Assembly (NCBI RefSeq): GCF_018780585.1
Contig: NZ_JADMJL010000038.1
Span: 108,679-172,678 of the forward strand
DNA: 64,000 bases
Source: Methyloversatilis discipulorum
GTDB taxonomy: Bacteria > Pseudomonadota > Gammaproteobacteria > Burkholderiales > Rhodocyclaceae
Reading direction: 5' to 3'
How positions within the stretch are numbered: the stretch's first letter is position 1; each line of letters begins with the position of its first letter. Shown here piece by piece: positions 46,278 to 53,726 of the stretch. The translations under genes were made by a program, and so were the position numbers. A model generated the notes under the pieces. The model saw only the letters and a list, made by a program, of their open reading frames with translations, did no database searches and had not been told where the DNA came from.

Positions 46278-47297
46278 ATGAAGCCCATGCCAGTCGGTGT
46301 CGATATCGCTAAGAGCATCATTCAGGTTCATTACGTAGACGAAGAAACCGGAGAGGTCGTGAACAAGGCCATCAAGCGGGCCAAGTTCTTGGAGTTCTTC
46401 GCTAATCGCACACCGTGCCTGGTCGGCATGGAAGCTAGCGGCGGCGCCCATCATTGGGCGAGGCGGCTCATGGCCATGGGGCACGAAGTGAAGCTGATGC
46501 CAGGCGAATTCGTAAAGGCTTTCAATATCCGCAACAAGAACGACATGGCCGACGCCCACGCAATATGGCGGGCGGTTCAGCAGCCAAGCAAAGCCGTGGC
46601 GGTGAAGACCGAGATGCAGCAAGCCATGCTGGCGTTGCATCGCATGCGCTCGCAACTGATGAAGTTCAGGCTGATGCAGACCAATGCCTTGCGCGGCCTG
46701 TTGGCCGAGTATGGCGAAGTGATGGGAACTGGCGCAGCGAGCCTTGCAAAGGCAATGCCCGAGATACTCGCCCGGCTAACGGAACGGTTACCCACCGTGT
46801 TGATCGACAGCCTGCGTGAGCAGTTCAGCGAGATCGACACGGTAAATCAGAGGATTGATGCTCTAGAACGACGGATACGGGAACTGAGCAAGAACAACCC
46901 GGCCGTCAAAGCTATCAGCGAGATCCCTGGCGTTGGGCTATTGACCGCAACGGCGGCAGTGGCATCAATGGGCGACGCCTCCGCATTCCGCTCCGCTCGT
47001 GAGTTTGCAGCATGGGCGGGCTTGGCGCCTCGACAGGTCGGCTCTGGTGGCAAGATCAACCTGCATGGGATCAGCAAGCGCGGCGACCGATATCTGCGGA
47101 CACTGTTGGTCAATGGCGCCCATAGTGTCTTGCTGCATGCCAAAAAGCCTAGTGCGTGGGTAACGCAGCTCAGAGAACGAAAGCCGATCAACGTAGTTGC
47201 GGTGGCTTTGGCAAACAAGATGGCACGGACAATCTGGGCTGTGCTGGCTCATGGACAGCCGTACGACAGCGAACATGTGTGTGTGAAGACTGCTTGA
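46278..47297 (+). CDS. IS110/IS1111-family DEDD transposase
   Basis: A 339-residue recombinase. The N-terminal RuvC-like DEDD domain starts GVDIAKSIIQVHYVD and includes MEASGGAHHWAR and KNDMADAHAIW. The C-terminal domain has the Transposase_20 region (EIPGVGLLTATA, SAREFAAWAGLAPRQ). These enzymes insert DNA under guidance of a bridge RNA from the element. The frame is intact, so the element may still move. Confidence 0.93.
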   Translation: MKPMPVGVDIAKSIIQVHYVDEETGEVVNKAIKRAKFLEFFANRTPCLVGMEASGGAHHWARRLMAMGHEVKLMPGEFVKAFNIRNKNDMADAHAIWRAVQQPSKAVAVKTEMQQAMLALHRMRSQLMKFRLMQTNALRGLLAEYGEVMGTGAASLAKAMPEILARLTERLPTVLIDSLREQFSEIDTVNQRIDALERRIRELSKNNPAVKAISEIPGVGLLTATAAVASMGDASAFRSAREFAAWAGLAPRQVGSGGKINLHGISKRGDRYLRTLLVNGAHSVLLHAKKPSAWVTQLRERKPINVVAVALANKMARTIWAVLAHGQPYDSEHVCVKTA

Positions 47298-47531
47298 ACG
47301 ATATCGGGAGTTGAACGCAGGAAGGTTGCACAGGCAACGTACGTAATGGCAAAACAGGTCAGACCGGGACTCACCAAACCTGAAAGAAGTATTGAACCTT
47401 GAGTTCGCAGAGGTAATGAGGTGTGGGTCAGCGGATTCCATTAGGGCCCGTGGCGGACGGACTCACCACGTCAAGGCCGGATATATAGCTGCAATCGATC
47501 CTGTTCGTCATCGCTACGATTGCTTGGCAAA
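47298..47531 (+). ncRNA. possible bridge RNA region of the IS1111-type element
   Basis: About 230 non-coding bases lie between the transposase stop and the right repeat. IS1111-type elements are known to encode their bridge RNA in this right-end segment. No explicit structure was derived here; the call rests on position. Confidence 0.4.
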
Positions 47532-47540
47532 GGGAGGCGC

Positions 47541-48290
47541 TCATATATACTTCTTGAAGCTGCCTGCGGTCAGGCTGACTGCCATCCCCAGCAACGCCGC
47601 GCTGGGCAGCAGGATGACCAGAGGATGCACCGCTATGGGCAGTGCGAGATAGGTGACCCAAGGCAGCACGGCCAACGGCATCAGGCTGGCCTTCGCGCGG
47701 TGGTAGATGAAGCCGGATTCGCGGCCCGCGCCGAACCGGCGCACATCCCGTCGCACCAGGCCGTCGATCAGGCCGACGAATGCTGCAGTGAGGATCAGCG
47801 GCAGCGTGAGTACCAGGACCAGCAGGCGCACCAGGAAGGTGAGCGTCGTGAAGGCCGCAGCGATCAGGTAGCTTTCGGCCCAGACATAGACTTGGCTGAT
47901 GTAGTAGCGGAAGTTGCGGCTCTGCCCGTGGCTGGCCGCGCGGGCGCGCTCGGCGGTCTGGCTCATGCGCTCCAGCAACCCCGAGCGCACGAACACCCAC
48001 TCGTACCCGGTATCCACCAGCTCGTGCGCCGTGCGCCCGGGCTCCTGCACCACCACGCTGCGCGTGAAGTGGTTGGACAGGTGCCCGAGTTCGTACTGCA
48101 GCATCTGCTGGGAGTGGCGCCAGCCCTGGTCCTTCCAGAACAGGTGCATGCCGACGCACTCCACCACGATCGAGAACAGCAGCGAGCCGATGAGCACCCC
48201 GAGCAGCCGGAACGGCAAGGTGATGGTGCCGACGATCAGCCCCTGGCGCTGGTTCTGCTCCCGCTGCGCGGTCGAGGCGGCATCCTTCAT
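47541..48290 (-). CDS. ICE membrane protein, PFL_4697 family
   Basis: A 249-residue inner-membrane protein with segments at about residues 18-42 (LPFRLLGVLIGSLLFSIVVE), 145-190 and 205-240, matching TIGR03747. Its last codons (SFKKYI) run directly into the IS1111 right repeat, which provides the TGA. The natural family end is close to this, so function may be kept. It overlaps traD by 4 bp. Confidence 0.85.
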   Translation of the reverse strand: MKDAASTAQREQNQRQGLIVGTITLPFRLLGVLIGSLLFSIVVECVGMHLFWKDQGWRHSQQMLQYELGHLSNHFTRSVVVQEPGRTAHELVDTGYEWVFVRSGLLERMSQTAERARAASHGQSRNFRYYISQVYVWAESYLIAAAFTTLTFLVRLLVLVLTLPLILTAAFVGLIDGLVRRDVRRFGAGRESGFIYHRAKASLMPLAVLPWVTYLALPIAVHPLVILLPSAALLGMAVSLTAGSFKKYI

Positions 48291-50476
48291 GGTGCGGCCT
48301 CGCCGGTGCTGTCGTCGGCGCCGGTGGCCACCGCGTCAGGCTCGGCTGGAGCGGCGTCATCCAGCAGGTCGTCGGGCAAGGCTGCATGCGGCAAGGCTGC
48401 GGAACTGGTGAACTCCCACCACTGCGTGGCCTCGCTGTAGCTCTGGCGCATATACCCGGCCAGTTGCTGCAAGTCCGTCGGCATCACTTCATCGGGGTCT
48501 GGCGCCGGAAGCGGCATGCGCACCTTCCAAAGCTGGCCGCCCTGCAGCAGCGCGAAGCATTGGCCCTTGGGCAGACCGACGACGTGTGACGGCTCGATCA
48601 TCGGCACGCTGGCCATGCTGATGCGGTCCTGGGTGTTCGACGTGAAGTCCGTCGCGCCGCGGATGTCTGAGCTGTCCGTCGCGCCCGAGACGATGGTGGT
48701 CGTATAGACCTCGACCTTCGGCAACTGCCTCGTCAGCAGTTCCGCGGTGGCCGTCTCGCGCACGCGCAACATGAATAAATTGTTGAAATTCCCGATCACT
48801 TGGCCGGCCTTCGCGCGGTTGCCGATGCGGGCCTCGATGTCCGAAAGCGTTTGCGTGTAGGCGGTGACTTGCAGGCCCGCGCCACCGCCCTTGTTGATGA
48901 GCGGAATGAACTCGTCACCCATCAATTCATTGAACTCGTCCGCATGCACGTTGATCGGCACGCGCGCACCAGCCGATGCGCCCGGCAGGCCATCGTCGAT
49001 TCCGTGCTTGTAGATGTGCCCAGCCACCGAGACGAGATCGCTGAACATCGAGTTGCCGACCGCTGCGGCGACCTCCGCATCGGACAGCGCGTCCAAGCCG
49101 ACATAGACGACGGCGCGCTTCCTGATCACCTGCATCCAGTCGAAGATCGGGCGCGGGTCGGCCAGGTCGGAGTAGTTCGGCGCCAGGAGCTGGGCGATCT
49201 TGCCGCTCGTGAGCTTTTCCAGCAGCGGCAGCAGCGATGCAACGATCTTGTCGAAGTAGGTCTTGTCGTAGCGCACCGCCGAGCGCAGGCCATCGAGCAC
49301 AGGGTCGTAGTTGCGCGCCTGGGAGAGGTATTGCTCCAGCGCCACCACACGCTTCTCGCGCCCGATCATGTTCCTTGGGATGTTCTTCTCGTTGAGCTTG
49401 GCCTCGATCTGGACGATCACCTCCCAGGCCTTGGGCTCCGTCTTGGCAAAGTAGTGCTGGGCGTACTCAATGAACAGCGCGTCGATGTTGATGACGTGGC
49501 GCTGGATCAGCATGTAGTCCGGGCGCTGCCCCAGTTCCACCAGGGCGCGGGCGATGATGTTCACGAAGCGCCATGCGAACTCGCGGAACGCCGCGCTGTT
49601 GCCTTCGCCGGAGAGCTGCCCCGCGATGCGTGTCGCCACTTCCGAGATCCGACCGAAGCGGCCCACGGCGTTGTAGCGGGCGCTGATTTCCGGCCAGCCC
49701 AAGTGGAAGATGTAGAACTCGCCTTCGCGGCCAGCGCGCTGGGCTTCGACGTACATCCGTTTCAAGAGATCGGCATCCCCCTTGGGGTCGATGACGATGA
49801 CGACCTCATGCTCGCCGGCAGCATTCCTGCGACGGATGTCCTGCGTGACGAACAACTCGGCCAGGCGCGTCTTGCCCACCCGCGTGGTGCCCAGCACCAG
49901 CGAGTGCCCGACGCGCTCGCCCAGCGGCAGGCTGACGTCCACTTCGTCGGGCTCGATGCCGTGCAGCCTTGGCAGGCCGCCGACAGGCGGCAACGGGCGC
50001 ACGGGGTTGAAAGGCGCGTCCCAGCCGGTGAGCTTCGGCAGGCGCGAGAGCGGCAATGGCGCGAACTCCAGCCGTTCCTCCAGGCGCCTGGTCAGCCGGT
50101 AGGCCGGCGTCGGCTCGACGTAGCGGCGGAACTCGGGCCGGTACGTCTGCATCAGCCGATGCGTGTGCTTCTGCTCCCAGAGAAAGCCGCGCCCCACGAA
50201 TAGGCGCTGCTGGCTGACCGGCACGTCCTTGCTGGTCATCACGTAACGCGGCAGACGGCGGATGTTGCGCCGGTAGCGCAGGATGATGCGGGCATCGCGG
50301 TAGCGGATCGCGCCGTAGGCGCCGAACGCCAAGGCGCTGCCGATGCCCATGGCCGGGCTCAGCGCGAGCGACCATGGGGCCACCAGGCACAGAAACGCGG
50401 CGCCTGCACACGCCGCGACGGTGTATAGCTCCACCGCTGGGCGTAGCAGAACCTCGACCGGCTGTTTGCCCGACAT
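48287..50476 (-). CDS. traD: TraD-type coupling protein
   Basis: A 729-residue type IV coupling protein that brings the relaxase-DNA complex to the channel. Two N-terminal membrane segments (YTVAACAGAAFLCLVAPWSL and following) precede the ATPase with Walker A LGTTRVGKTRLAE near residue 190 and the Walker B-like VHADEFNELMG. An acidic C-terminus probably recognises the relaxase. Length matches TIGR03743. Confidence 0.93.
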   Translation of the reverse strand: MSGKQPVEVLLRPAVELYTVAACAGAAFLCLVAPWSLALSPAMGIGSALAFGAYGAIRYRDARIILRYRRNIRRLPRYVMTSKDVPVSQQRLFVGRGFLWEQKHTHRLMQTYRPEFRRYVEPTPAYRLTRRLEERLEFAPLPLSRLPKLTGWDAPFNPVRPLPPVGGLPRLHGIEPDEVDVSLPLGERVGHSLVLGTTRVGKTRLAELFVTQDIRRRNAAGEHEVVIVIDPKGDADLLKRMYVEAQRAGREGEFYIFHLGWPEISARYNAVGRFGRISEVATRIAGQLSGEGNSAAFREFAWRFVNIIARALVELGQRPDYMLIQRHVINIDALFIEYAQHYFAKTEPKAWEVIVQIEAKLNEKNIPRNMIGREKRVVALEQYLSQARNYDPVLDGLRSAVRYDKTYFDKIVASLLPLLEKLTSGKIAQLLAPNYSDLADPRPIFDWMQVIRKRAVVYVGLDALSDAEVAAAVGNSMFSDLVSVAGHIYKHGIDDGLPGASAGARVPINVHADEFNELMGDEFIPLINKGGGAGLQVTAYTQTLSDIEARIGNRAKAGQVIGNFNNLFMLRVRETATAELLTRQLPKVEVYTTTIVSGATDSSDIRGATDFTSNTQDRISMASVPMIEPSHVVGLPKGQCFALLQGGQLWKVRMPLPAPDPDEVMPTDLQQLAGYMRQSYSEATQWWEFTSSAALPHAALPDDLLDDAAPAEPDAVATGADDSTGEAAP

Positions 50477-50480
50477 GGCT

Positions 50481-51029
50481 TCATTGCTCGATGCCGGTGG
50501 CCGTGATCAGCGCCGGGTAGTGCCGCAGGCCCAGGCGATCGGCCAGGTCGTCGCCGGCCACGGGCGCGAGCGGCACGCCCGGCACCAGGGCGCGCAGCCG
50601 CGCCAGGCCCTGCGCGGTCTCGACGTTGACGACCAGGCCGACCGCGCCACGTTCGCGCAAAGCGGCGGCGCGGCGCTGCAACCAGGCCCGGGAAGCCTCG
50701 TCGTCGCCGATGACCACGAACGGCCGCAGGCCGGGCGCTTCGATCACCCGTCGCGCGACGGTGCCGGGCGTGAGCTTGGCGCTGCGCACCGGCAGCATCG
50801 CGGCTTCGTCCGCCCGTGTGGCAGGAACCTGGGGCGTCGGGATGGACGGCCGCGCCGGTGCGTTGGCGCGCGGCTGGAGATTCAGGGCTTCGTAGTACGG
50901 CAATGCCGACGTGCCGCCACGGTCCTCGACAACGATCAGTGGCTCGCCGGCACGCGAGGCCAGCGGCAGGCCTGACAGCAGCATGAGTAGGCCCGTGAAC
51001 GCGAGATGGGCGGGATGGGGTTTCGTCAT
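50481..51029 (-). CDS. ICE conjugation protein, PFL_4695 family
   Basis: A 182-residue secreted protein with signal peptide (FTGLLMLLSGLPLASRAG). The C-terminal part (GLRPFVVIGDDEASRAWLQ to LGLRHYPALITATGIEQ) is an alpha/beta domain typical of TIGR03765. The ATG at 51029 overlaps the upstream stop by 4 bp. Function is unknown. Confidence 0.83.
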   Translation of the reverse strand: MTKPHPAHLAFTGLLMLLSGLPLASRAGEPLIVVEDRGGTSALPYYEALNLQPRANAPARPSIPTPQVPATRADEAAMLPVRSAKLTPGTVARRVIEAPGLRPFVVIGDDEASRAWLQRRAAALRERGAVGLVVNVETAQGLARLRALVPGVPLAPVAGDDLADRLGLRHYPALITATGIEQ

Positions 51030-51595
51030 GGGGAGGTCTCCTGGCGCGCCGCGAGGACCGCGGCGGCTGGTCGCGTGCCCTGCACGCGGGCAAGGTGGCG
51101 CGACACGCTGCGCCGATAGCGGGCGGCGGGCTCGCCGCCTGCGGGGCGGTGGTAGCGGCCGATCGCCAGCAGCCAGTCCTCGCCGGGGGTGTGCTGCTCC
51201 TTCAGGATCTCGGCGGCAACGGCCAGGTTGCGATACGGATCCAGCAGGTCGCACGCGCCGGTAAAGCGGTGCTTGTGGTAGCCGAGGTTGATCTGGCCCA
51301 GGCCCGCATCAATGCGCGTGTGCGGCGTGGCGCGCATCGCCTGCTGCAGGCCAGCGCAGGCGTCGGCGCGCGTGGCGAAGCGGCGCGACTGGCCGGCGAC
51401 GTTGAGGGACCACGGCCACGGCACCAGGCGCCCGTTGCGCCGGATGCCGCTCTCCTGCAAGGCCACGGCGTAGAGCACGGTCGAGGGGATGCCTGCGCGC
51501 TGGGCGGCAAGCTGGTAAGCCGGTGGCGGAACCTCCTGGGCCAGGGCGGCAACGGCATACAGGCCGGCAGTGAGCACCAGTGCGCGCAGGGGCAT
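51026..51595 (-). CDS. lytic transglycosylase of the ICE
   Basis: A 189-residue secreted SLT-type muramidase. The catalytic Glu is in YAVALQESGI, followed by WPWSLNVAG and GLGQINLGYHKHRF. It opens the peptidoglycan locally for assembly of the mating channel. The ATG at 51595 gives the signal peptide MPLRALVLTAGLYAVAALAQ; an upstream ATG at 51616 lies inside the previous gene. Confidence 0.87.
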   Translation of the reverse strand: MPLRALVLTAGLYAVAALAQEVPPPAYQLAAQRAGIPSTVLYAVALQESGIRRNGRLVPWPWSLNVAGQSRRFATRADACAGLQQAMRATPHTRIDAGLGQINLGYHKHRFTGACDLLDPYRNLAVAAEILKEQHTPGEDWLLAIGRYHRPAGGEPAARYRRSVSRHLARVQGTRPAAAVLAARQETSP

Positions 51596-51597
51596 GG

Positions 51598-52335
51598 CTA
51601 CGGCTGGCGCTGCCATTGGCCGTTCACTTCGCGCACGGCGGCGGGCAGATCGCCGGGCAGGCCCAGTGACAGCCAGCGGCCGCCGTCGTGGTTGAGCGTG
51701 ATGCTGCCGGCGCGCACGCGCGCCGGGTCGATCTGCGCGCGCTTGGCCCAGTCGCGGATGCGCGCGTCATCCTGGCGGCTGCCCACCATGTACAGGTCGA
51801 ACTCCGCGCCCGAGGATTGCAGGCGCTGCACGAGCTGTCCGCAGGCTGCGCAGCCGTCCTTGACGAACACCGCCATGCGGCCGCTGCCGCGCAAGGGACT
51901 GCTGGATGGGCCGGCGCCCGGCTTGTCGTCGGGCAGGTTCACGCGCTGCATCCCCGGATTCAGGCGCTGCCAGGCCTCGTCGTAGGCGCGCTGGTAGGCG
52001 AGCAGCTTCTCGACGCGGCGCGCTTCCACCTGCACCTGCAGTTCCGCATAGCGGCGCCGTTCTTCGTCCGTGCGAGCTTCGATGCCCAGGGCGGACAGCG
52101 GGTCCAGGTTGGGCGAGTAGATACCCAGCGGCCCATCCATCAGCTCGCGGTAGCGTGCCCATTCTTGTGGCTGCAAGCCCCATTCGGTTGCCACCCGGTC
52201 GTCCAGCACGCGGGCGGCCAGCGGGCGCTCCTGGCTCTGTGCGTTGCGCGCCGAGGTCGTTGCGGGCTGCTGCGCCCAGGCGGGCCATTGCGACGACGCC
52301 ACCAGGACCGCGAAAAGGAGGATCGACGGCTTCAT
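51598..52335 (-). CDS. ICE conjugation protein, PFL_4693 family
   Basis: A 245-residue secreted protein with signal peptide (LFAVLVASSQWPAWAQ), a helical middle (LGIEARTDEERRRYAELQVQ) and a thioredoxin-like end with FVKDGCAACGQLVQRL. The CAAC looks like a redox site. This is the TIGR03759 family, and it may help fold Cys-rich conjugation proteins. Confidence 0.85.
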   Translation of the reverse strand: MKPSILLFAVLVASSQWPAWAQQPATTSARNAQSQERPLAARVLDDRVATEWGLQPQEWARYRELMDGPLGIYSPNLDPLSALGIEARTDEERRRYAELQVQVEARRVEKLLAYQRAYDEAWQRLNPGMQRVNLPDDKPGAGPSSSPLRGSGRMAVFVKDGCAACGQLVQRLQSSGAEFDLYMVGSRQDDARIRDWAKRAQIDPARVRAGSITLNHDGGRWLSLGLPGDLPAAVREVNGQWQRQP

Positions 52336-52347
52336 GGGGTGCTCCGG

Positions 52348-52992
52348 TCAGGGAATCGCCACGCGGCGGGTCTGGTTGCCGGCCTGGAACACTGCGGTGT
52401 TGCCCTCGATCGCCTGCAGGCGCCACGGGCCGACCGCATCCCCGGGCAGCAGCACCTGAAGTTGGGCGGGCGTGAAGTCCCCGATGCTCGGCGCGACGGA
52501 CACGCTGCGCTGGCCGGCGCGCAGTTCGGCGCCGACGACGCGGAATGGCAGCGGCGGCAGCTCGGTCTTGGAGGCGGCGGACGTGCGCGATGCGCGCCGC
52601 TGGGCGGGTGCGGTGGCACGCGCGGCGGCTTGGCGCGCCTTGATCTGCTCGACCTCCGCGCGCAGCGCCTGGAGGTCGTCGGCCGCTGCGTAGCCACTGA
52701 GAGATTTCTCGACCTGGGCCGCGCGTGCTTCCAGAATCTGGCGGGTGTCTTTGAGGTCAGCGTCCGTCGCGACGGCCGGGCGCTGCTGGATGGCCTCGAT
52801 CGTCTCGGCCAAGCCAGTTGCCTGCGCTTCCAGGCGTTGCAGGCGGGAATCCAGCCGCTCCTGGTCGGCCTGGTCGCTGAGGGCCTGGTAGCCCAGGGCC
52901 GCCAAGACGCTGAGGAAGATCAACCAGAGCCACATCAGGCTCTGCACCACCACGGCGGCGGTCGATCGCTGGGCAGGTTGCGGGGCGTTCAT
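52348..52992 (-). CDS. ICE inner-membrane coiled-coil protein, 214 residues
   Basis: One N-terminal membrane segment (LMWLWLIFLSVLAALGYQAL) is followed by a coiled coil (residues about 42-120, QERLDSRLQRLEAQ) and a small beta domain (LPFRVVGAELRAGQRS to FQAGNQTRRVAIP). The architecture resembles PilP/FimV-linked pilus proteins. It overlaps pilL by 4 bp, so it belongs to the same operon. No firm family name. Confidence 0.7.
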   Translation of the reverse strand: MNAPQPAQRSTAAVVVQSLMWLWLIFLSVLAALGYQALSDQADQERLDSRLQRLEAQATGLAETIEAIQQRPAVATDADLKDTRQILEARAAQVEKSLSGYAAADDLQALRAEVEQIKARQAAARATAPAQRRASRTSAASKTELPPLPFRVVGAELRAGQRSVSVAPSIGDFTPAQLQVLLPGDAVGPWRLQAIEGNTAVFQAGNQTRRVAIP

Positions 52993-53588
52993 GGCTGGCC
53001 TCCCGAAACCATGGGTGCCAGCGGGAACGTCTGCACCGCCTCGGTGGCGGGTGGCTCGGATGGGGACTCGGCGACCGCGCGATCGCCGGGCCGCTCGAAG
53101 CAGATTTGCCGTGCGCGGTCATCCGCGTGCAGTTCCCAGGCCGGGCCAGCCAGCGTGAGCAGCGCATCGCGCAAGGTCATGGGGCCGAGGTGCAGGTGTA
53201 CCGCCGGCAACGGCAGCGCGTACAGCTCGATCACGGCATGCGCGGTCTGGCACAGGCCATAGCCGCTGCGTTTGAGCACGTGCCGAAGCCCATCCCCGAC
53301 CGTGGCGCGGGCATCCTCGGGCATGGACACGTCGATGGTCTGCAACAACAGGTCGCGCTGCGCCGCCATGGGTGCCAGTTCGACCAGTGTGTAGCGGGCG
53401 TAGCGCACGACCGGGATGTACTCGGAAGCCTCGGGTTCAGGCGCGGCCAAGACTTCCGCGATGGTGTCGGGCGCGACCGGCGCAGTCGTCGTCGCGCAGC
53501 CACCGGCCAGCACCGACCACAGCAGGCCGAGAAATCCCGCCAGAAGGCGGCGTTCGGGATAGTGAAACCACGGTGGAGAGGGGCACAT
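52989..53588 (-). CDS. PilL-type ICE pilus protein (TIGR03748)
   Basis: A 199-residue exported protein with a possible lipoprotein signal (GLLWSVLAGGC). The body includes YIPVVRYARYTLVELAPM and a STN-like domain (TVGDGLRHVLKRSGYGLC, LRDALLTLAGPAWELH). PilL is the first gene of the pilus/secretion block in PFGI-1-type ICEs. It is the most upstream gene of the block running left to PFL_4697. Confidence 0.82.
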   Translation of the reverse strand: MCPSPPWFHYPERRLLAGFLGLLWSVLAGGCATTTAPVAPDTIAEVLAAPEPEASEYIPVVRYARYTLVELAPMAAQRDLLLQTIDVSMPEDARATVGDGLRHVLKRSGYGLCQTAHAVIELYALPLPAVHLHLGPMTLRDALLTLAGPAWELHADDRARQICFERPGDRAVAESPSEPPATEAVQTFPLAPMVSGGQP

Positions 53589-53689
53589 AGCTCGGCGTCC
53601 TGAAACATCCAGCCCTCACCATCGCCGCTCAGGCCGCGAGCGGCAGCAAACAATGCGAACCAGGCAGCGTCCGATTTACCGGGAGCGGC

Positions 53690-53713
53690 AAAAAAAACGG
53701 CCCCGAAGGGCCG
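53690..53713 (-). terminator. rho-independent terminator after helicase gene
   Basis: CGGCCC and GGGCCG pair around CGAA (UUCG in the leftward transcript), followed by eight T residues. It lies 13 bp after the helicase stop codon. Confidence 0.95.
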
Positions 53714-53726
53714 TAAGTGGAACGTG

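Larger units (their letters stand above)
46158..47545 (+). mobile_element. IS110-family element, IS1111 subgroup
   Basis: Perfect 14-bp inverted repeats lie at 46158-46171 (TATGAGCGCCTCCC) and 47532-47545. A DEDD transposase gene lies between them. IS1111-type elements, unlike IS110 proper, have such subterminal repeats, so true ends may lie a few bases outside. The right repeat supplies the stop codon of the PFL_4697-type gene. Confidence 0.88.
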
